This document shows positions 57,431 to 64,000 of a stretch of DNA of 64,000 nt, in pieces. Position numbers and translations under genes: made by a program. The stretch's first letter is position 1. Each line of letters begins with the position of its first letter. Source of the stretch: Allodiplogaster sudhausi (taxonomy: Eukaryota; Nematoda; Chromadorea; Rhabditida; Diplogasteridae); contig CALZFC010000075.1 in NCBI GenBank assembly GCA_945643635.1, forward strand, positions 1,207,501 to 1,271,500, in the 5' to 3' direction. Below the pieces are notes generated by a model. That model had not been told where the DNA came from. It did not search any database and was given only the letters and a program-made list of their open reading frames with translations.

Positions 57431-59559
57431 ATGTATTTTCAATTATTTGCAATAGACAAGACAGTATGCTACGAACAAATGAAATTTTAACTGAGTGCTG
57501 AATTTATATACATATGTATGCATGTCAACAGACAAGACAGTATACTACGAACAAAATAAATTTTAACTGACAGGTGAATTTCAATATGCATGGATGTTGT
57601 ATCTCGAACGGATGATCTTTTCTCACAACCTTGCCCTCAACTAGATCTTACATATTCATTTATGCGTAGTCAGTAAGAATAATATCTTTTCAATAGTAAC
57701 TCACAACACAATCAGCATTTCGTTCACCTCATATTCCATTACCTCTGTGTAAAGTGTGCGCTTGGCTGAGTGAGCAGTGAAACACTTTCCTTTTTCTTCT
57801 CGAAATAAATGAGCATGAGAAGCCTTAATCGTTTAAATTGAAACAATGCTCGTTTGCAGGCTATAAATGTTTAGTCCATTTTAGTGTTCGCATCGCTATA
57901 TCTACTCTGAGGCTTCAAAAGGATAAAATAATTCTTTGAACCTGTTTCTATGTAAATTATACATAGTACTGCTACCCTAGCGAGGAGCCATGGGAAGAGA
58001 AAGAGAACTAAAGAGAGTGAGAGAGAGACAAGAGATAAAGTAATGAGAGAAGGGATGAAGAAGGAGAAAGAGAGCACAATAGTGCTCTATTATTTACTGA
58101 TGGTGAGGTTTAAACGCCGTTGGTTTTTTTTTGTTCTCTTGACAGGTGGGTGAAATATGTGGGTTACTGTCAAATTTGAGGTGAGAAATGTCACTAGAAA
58201 GTCGCACGTGCAAAATTATAGTTTTCTTTTCTTCTTAAAAACCAATTATTCTAGTTTAAAATGGGCGTCATGCTCTTCTTTACACGCATATTTATGCTTT
58301 TCGGCGTGTGAAAAGGACAAGCACGCGAGCGGGAACAATCAGAAGAAAGAAATGAACAGATGAACTTGGAGACGTTGACGGAGTATTCCTACGAAAATTT
58401 GCATGACGCATAAAAAAGGAAAAAAAATCTAAGATGAAGAAGAGGGTTGCAGAAGGGAAAGGGAAGGGGAGAGTGAAAGAGAGATATCAGAAAAGTTATG
58501 TGCATGTGCTAGCAAACGCATGAGCATAAAAAGTTTAATTACTATGTTGCAAGCCTGGACAAGCGTTCTGTTCTATGCTTCTGGTCGCGTTGAATACTTA
58601 TTATATAATTTCATACAGCAAAAAAGGAATGCAAGAGTTGAAGAATATTGTCATATTGTTCACTGAGATTAACCCAGCTACATACATACATAGAGGAATA
58701 ATCAAACGTAAATCGAGTTAAGGGCGAGTACATGCTCCTTTCCTATTCCGATCTTACTGCAGCAAGGGAACAGAGCTTCAGCTTAGCTCTTTCTATGACA
58801 TGGCGACTAGCATGATACTCCAGTGAGAAACAGATAGAGAGATATTGAGAGAAAGAGAGTGAGAGAGAAAGAGAGGAAGATTCCCGGCGTAAGCAATACT
58901 TTTAAAAGCAATGAATTCAAGAGAAAGGGAGCGTCAAATTCATTTGACCATGAGTTATTTATGCATTTATGAATTGCTTTTTAAAAGAACACGCTCGTAT
59001 TTTGAAGCTGCATATGCCCACTAGAATAAAAGGTACAAAATGACACGCTTTCAGTCTGGTATTCCATTTCTTTACATCCTGTGTGCCAATTCTGGGAATA
59101 GCAGATGAAAAGAAAATAAATTTTTCCATATGCCAATTACGCTCGGCTACTCTCAAACGCTCATCTTAAATCGCACTTTCACCTGAATAAACTTTATGAT
59201 CATGATTGCGTGCATGATTATGTAGATAATTAATCATGAACTTCATGATTATGTATACATATGTATGTACATGTCAAGCAATCAGGCACACTGTTTATGA
59301 TTCATACTACTGCTTTTTGAACGTCTGAAAATGTATTCGTGATTCATTATAATAATAGTTTCTTACACCCTTGAATAAATGATGTCACTATTCTGGACAA
59401 ATACGATATATTTAAAATAAAAAATAAATAAAGACATATAGCAAATTTTTGAAAAGTTTATTTGCATAGAACACCTAGCTTTTGGATATAATGGAAATAA
59501 ATAATAGGGTTATAATAGTCATCTTCGAAAAAAATCTATGACAGTGAACAAAAATGGTG

Positions 59560-60144
59560 CTTAAACACACAAAAAAAATTGTTTGAAACAACATTGTTTG
59601 GTGCACGATTGTTTTATGAATTGTTTGAAACAACAATTGTTTCAAAAAAATTGTTTGGCATATCAAACAATTTGTTTCCACGATTTCCACGATTTACCTA
59701 CAGTTTAAACTGTTTTATAGCGAAAACCGCAATAATAGCTGCAAAAGACGATTAACTGGCTAGTTTGTGGGTCGTGTTTGAGATTCCTGATAGCACAGAG
59801 AGAGAGACAGAGAGAATGTAGGAGAGGGTGTGTAAGAGGGTTAGCTAATTAGATATCGAAAAAGTTTGGTAATTAGCATCGAAACTTATCGGAGAATATA
59901 AGAAAACTGCTAAAATTCCATGAAAAATGGGTGCGCAAGCAGAAAGGGAAGGAGCCAATGCGGCTGCGCTGTGATTGTTTGGTATGTCAAACAATTTCGT
60001 TGAAACAAATTGTTTGATATGCCAAACAATCGTGCATCAAACAATGATTGTTTGCTATATGGAACAGCATTGTTTTGGCGCAGATAAGGAACAAATTGTT
60101 TGTCTGAAATTGTTTGACATATCAAACAATGTTTTTTGTGTGAA
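59560..60144. mobile_element. Element built from repeated CAAACAAT/ATTGTTTG words
   Basis: The left end TTAAACACACAAAAAAAATTGTTTG and right end CAAACAATGTTTTTTGTGTGAA are inverted relatives. Both ends carry many palindromic CAAACAAT...ATTGTTTG words, such as TTGTTTGATATGCCAAACAA. The middle (about 59695-59975) is unique. It may be an AT-rich MITE whose subterminal repeats have multiplied. Confidence 0.75.
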
Positions 60145-60812
60145 GGAGACCATAAGTTAAAAACTCCTTCCACGAATTCCCTGACAGATTGAACACTATT
60201 TATTCGCCCTAGCCCTTCTTTAACAGAAGGGATAGATAGTGGATGTCTATCTTCTTGAATCGTGTGAGCATCTTCGACTTCGCATTAATCAATCTGCGTA
60301 CTCGTTAAAATGATGTTCCTGATTAATGGCTACAGATGATCGCATTGTTACTAAGCGATATTTTGCAGTGGTGCTTTCACGAACTGAGGGAAATTAATTA
60401 GAAGCAATCTCCTGCCTTTTATCTACATATTGGCACCGTTATCTCGCATTTCCAAAGATTAGGGTAATATTGTTTTGTTCTGCCAAATGTTTCTTTTCTA
60501 CTTTCTCGTTTTGTGGATTTATTATTAATGCAATTTTGACCTATGTACCTTGTTTGCATGCTTAAATTTTACAAAAGATTACGCGACTCTAAAAAACAAC
60601 CTTGCGGTGCATGGTTTCGAATGTAACCTATTAAACTTTGCTGACAGAACTGGCATTTAGTTAAATAAGATAATTTTACAGCATTATAAGGAGAGAAAAT
60701 TATCATACAACAATAGTTGGTTTTTAGCATTTTTCCCCCTGATCTTTCGGTTGTTCTGCCAAATATCGGCTAATAGTACGGGTTTGCTCCAGAATACGGA
60801 AGGAAGTCGTTT

Positions 60813-63800
60813 CTAGTCCGTGACGGCCGTCTCACAGTCAGTGAAGGTTGATGACGGGCCTTGAAGTCTGCCCCCGCCAGTCTGTTGGGAAGCAGTTATT
60901 CGGCTGACCCCGACGTCTTGTCGAGATGCCACAAATGGCACTATCGTCTGTAAGGCGCGACGATAGTCCTGGCTGCAAATAAATGAATATGTGAAATAGA
61001 AATAATATATTGTAATAATATTTTCTCTTAAATTTAGAAATAAACTAATAAATGACCGTGCCAAATAGTTTGGACGACTCTTCGAACTTGTTATAAACTT
61101 AAAATGAATAACCTCGTAAAATAATAGATGAAAATGGTGGCCGTGAATGAGGAATTGACAGCGATGCCACAGACGATTTCAAAATGGAAGATCTGAGTGG
61201 ACAATAAATAAACAGTTTATTTTGTCATGAAATGAATGTAATGCTTATTGGTATACATGAGATGCAATAGGAGGCGAGAATATAGCTATGTATTTAGAGC
61301 ACCAAAATCTTTAGGTATCTTGAATTCGCTATTTTTGTGGAGAGCATTTGTGTATTTTATTCTTGAATATTAAAAAAAACACACTTAGAATATTCTAAAT
61401 GTTTGGTCCTTTGGTGTTGGTTATGATATTCGAATACTAGTGAATGCTCTAACTTTCGAATATTCGAATACTAATGATAGGACTACAATACGAATATTCG
61501 AATTCTAGTGAATGCTCTAACATAAGATTCGAATATTGGAATATTGGAATACTAGTGAATGTTCTAAGATTAGAATATTTGAATACTAGTGAATACTGTA
61601 ACATTCGAATATTCGAATACCTGTGACTGCTCTAACATTCGAATATTCGAATATTTGTGAATACTCTAACATCATCATGAGTAAGACCGCTCTGCGTGTT
61701 GAGCACGAGTGTGAGGCCACCAATGGTGACAACCCAGCCGCCAATGACGACGATCATCACGAGAAAGAGCGAACGGAAGATTCGACCAATCTGACGGCGG
61801 TCCGCTAAAGCGAGATTTTTTCTTTATATTTATTTTTATTTATTTTATTAAACTAAATGTAAGTTTTTCCTGTTATCATTGCTTACTTATCCTCGGATTT
61901 GTGAATATGAAACCCTTCTTATATTACAATATAAGGAGTGCTGGAAAACATTGAGTATTGAAATCGAAAAATAGAAAAAAGTGCAAACCTGCAGAGTTCA
62001 GCCGAATAAAAACGATGCAATATATGATGAATGCGGCCAAATTGACAGCGCACGTGGAGAAGAGCCACGGATTCTTCGCATTTCCACTAATTGAGTCGGG
62101 CAAAAAGCAGATAAGTTGTCTGCAATGGAAAAGGCATATTAAACAACCTTCGAAACGACTACAAATCAAGGATCATAACTTTTTGAGCACTAAATTGTGT
62201 TGATATAATTTAGGTGAAATACGTAAATATTGAAATGAAAGATTTAAGGAGTAAAATATTTTTAGGATTTAATTAAAGCTTCGTCTTTTTTAAATACTTT
62301 TCTTGGAGAATTAAAAAAATATATCTGACACATCAGGATCCATGTGAATGTAGACGTTGTATAGCTCGGCCACGCTAAAGGCTAAGATAGTTATGATATG
62401 GAGTGGTAGGTAGATTTTGGAGTTCTTTAATCCATATCTGCAATTACTTGTTTAGGAGAGGTGTAATTGAAATCCTCATCTAGTCTTCATTGCCATTCTT
62501 CATTGACAAAATGTAAAGATACTAATTGTAAAATTTCCTTTCGCTGCTGAAATTCTATTTTTAAAAGTTTGTATAGCCGAATGCTCACGTTGTCGGAAAG
62601 AAGCAGGCGTAAAAGCGATCGAAGCCAATGCACGCAATGGCCATTGTGTTCGCGAACATACCAGTGATTGGGATGGTCTTCAAAATGGATGGCATTAATC
62701 GATTGTTCAATTTCTTACAATTAGTAGTAATACATCCGCTAACGGAATTCGGAATTCGGAAGGGAAAAAGGTTGGAAATCTGAAATTTGAATTCGGAATT
62801 TCAGGCTTCAACAAGGAAGATATTATAATGATTTACATGGCCGTCCCATTGCATATATGCTACGAATTCCGAAGAAATGGCCTACATGGCGAAACTCGTA
62901 AATCGGAATTCGGAAGATAGAAAAAGGTCAGAATTCGGAATTCGGAATTTCGATACACCCCTGATGCACATAACAGACCAGGTTTTAGTGTATTATAAGC
63001 ATTTCACTCTACAGTTTACTATTCCATTTGTTTTTAACAACTTCTATACTTAGGTAGTTTGCACCTGTCTTTCATGAATCGGTAAAAGAACAATTTGTTC
63101 TCATCTAGCTCTCTATTTCCATCGTTCTTTGCAAAACAAGTGTAACCTATACAATAGAATTGCGTAAACTCTCGGGCACACTGGATTTGTGAAAAGAATA
63201 TTTCCGAGACAATGTTTCGCGAATTAGAAAAAAATATCTAGGTAACTTGATTACCCGGTTCAAAGTTTAGCCCATCCGGGCATCCCCTTTTAAAATGTAG
63301 ATGCTTATAAATTCGTGCTTTTTAATTCTTCTGACAATGAGAACTGCATTCTTTAAATTTCTTTATAAAAAATCCACGAGACATACAAAACTAGATTTTT
63401 TTGTATTCTAAAATCTGTAACGCAAATTGCTTTCATGAATCTGAAAGAAACAATTTGTTCACATCTTGCTCTCTATTTTAAGCGTTCTTTGTAAAAAAAA
63501 TTTTAATTGTTGTCCTATATAATAGAATTGTGTCCACCCCCCGGTGCATTGGATTCGTGAAAAGAAAATTTCCATGATTGTGTGTTGCGAATTAATAAAA
63601 ATAATTAATTAACTTGGTTTCACTGTTCATAGTTTAGCCCTTTCAAACATCTTTAGGTGCTTATAAATTTATGATTTTAGATTCTCCTGAGAACTACATC
63701 GTTTAAATTTCTTTGTAAAAAATCCTTGATACGGTATAAATTATTAGATTTTTTTAAATTCTGTAATCTCTTACGCAAATAGCGAACGCAACTGACCATG

Positions 63801-63938
63801 ATGCCAACGCAGGTGGACAGAGAGACGAGAGTGGGACCAGAGACGGAGAGGAATATGAAGGGGACGTGGCCGAGCACATGCCAGATGTCGAAGACGGCAG
63901 AGAGGGCGATTAGGATGTTGCACGGGCTGCGGAGCCAT
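60813..63938 (-). CDS. Serpentine chemoreceptor, Srsx class, copy 2 (5' end outside window)
   Basis: Partial gene. The first visible exon (about 63796-63938) encodes LRSPCNILIALSAVFDIWHVL and corresponds to the second exon of copy 1, so the first exon lies beyond the window. Further exons: about 62590-62680 (MAIACIGFDRFYACFFP), 62330-62440 (YLPLHIITILAFSVAELYN), 61985-62120 (NPWLFSTCAVNLAAFIIYC), about 61670-61803 (IGRIFRSLFLVMIVVIGGWV), about 61115-61195 and 60813-60976 (QDYRRALQTIVPFVASRQ, TAG). Exon borders match copy 1 one for one and no lesion is seen. Its introns are longer and carry a 360-bp direct duplication, a GAATATTC cluster and a GAATTCGG cluster. Confidence 0.85.
61380..61680. 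repeat. TTCGAATATTCGAATA cluster
   Basis: About seven spaced copies of a unit near TGAATGCTCTAACATTCGAATATTCGAATACTAG. Unit length is 35-50 bp and each unit contains a nested palindrome. It lies in the intron after (minus strand) the MIVVIGGWV exon of Srsx copy 2. Confidence 0.85.
62742..62962. repeat. GAATTCGGAATT cluster
   Basis: Repeated GGAATTCGGAATTCGG words lie at both ends of a roughly 220-bp stretch (62742-62800 and 62905-62962), in an intron of Srsx copy 2. The ends are direct as well as palindromic repeats. Confidence 0.75.
63075..63785. repeat. Direct tandem duplication, about 355 bp unit
   Basis: Copy 1 (about 63075-63430) and copy 2 (about 63431-63785) both contain TTTCATGAATC, CAATTTGTTC, AGCTCTCTATTT-type sequence, then GAATTG(C/T)GT, ATGCTTATAAATT-type sequence and TTTAAATTTCTTT(A/G)TAAAAAATCC. 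They are diverged by roughly one base in six. They lie in the intron before the first visible exon of Srsx copy 2. Confidence 0.85.
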
Positions 63939-64000
63939 CTGGGACGAAGTGAAAAAGAGAGGGAGATGGAGAGAGAGAGAGAAAGGAAACGAGATAGAGA

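Larger units (their letters stand above)
56503..60812. other. Intergenic between Srsx copies, mobile elements only
   Basis: No gene recognised. It holds a MITE (57306-57430), a direct repeat around GACAAGACAGTAT(G/A)CTACGAACAAA (57457 and 57532) and the CAAACAAT element (59560-60144). Confidence 0.6.

Overview
This window is nuclear DNA of a nematode. The major sperm protein (MSP) genes, the Srt and Srsx chemoreceptors, the degenerin-type channel, the short introns with TTTCAG acceptors and the likely trans-splice acceptors just upstream of start codons all point to a chromadorean worm. I cannot name the species. Nothing bacterial or viral was recognised. Every recognised gene is split into exons; the models here were built by hand from splice sites, reading phase and family motifs.

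Layout. 211-2461 (+) is a small one-pass membrane protein. 2695-7068 (+) is a multi-exon gene with a faint resemblance to the vesicle tether p115/Uso1. 8417-18771 (-) is a long Thr/Pro- and Cys-rich membrane-anchored or secreted protein. 19527-24308 (-) is a DEG/ENaC channel with extra Cys-rich repeats in its extracellular part. 28322-28607 (-) is the end of a small membrane protein, and 29203-29683 (-) a Gly/Tyr-rich peptide gene. 29994-32375 (+) is a protein with two PDZ domains. 33131-34918 and 41427-43174 are two head-to-head MSP pairs, the products of a segmental duplication. Only the copy at 34278-34918 is intact. 36636-39735 (+), between the pairs, is a complete Srt receptor. 45656-48424 and 49414-52033 (-) are tandem aldo-keto reductases. 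53904-56502 and 60813-63938 (-) are tandem Srsx receptors, the second cut by the window end.

The non-coding space is unusually rich in hairpin DNA. Five fold-back elements of about 1.6-1.8 kb lie inside introns or between genes, together with many shorter palindromic MITEs, CT/GA microsatellites and clusters of short palindromic words such as GAATATTC. Two of the large elements (454-2038 and 43586-45192) are the same Tc1-like family. One of them has an empty-site counterpart in the other MSP unit, so its insertion after the duplication can be read directly. Two others share inner arms but have different outer arms.

The genes do not form one pathway. The MSP genes belong to sperm motility, the Srt/Srsx receptors to chemosensation, the DEG/ENaC gene to cation conduction and the aldo-keto reductases to carbonyl metabolism. 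The main themes are local tandem or segmental duplication followed by decay or intron remodelling by hairpin elements.
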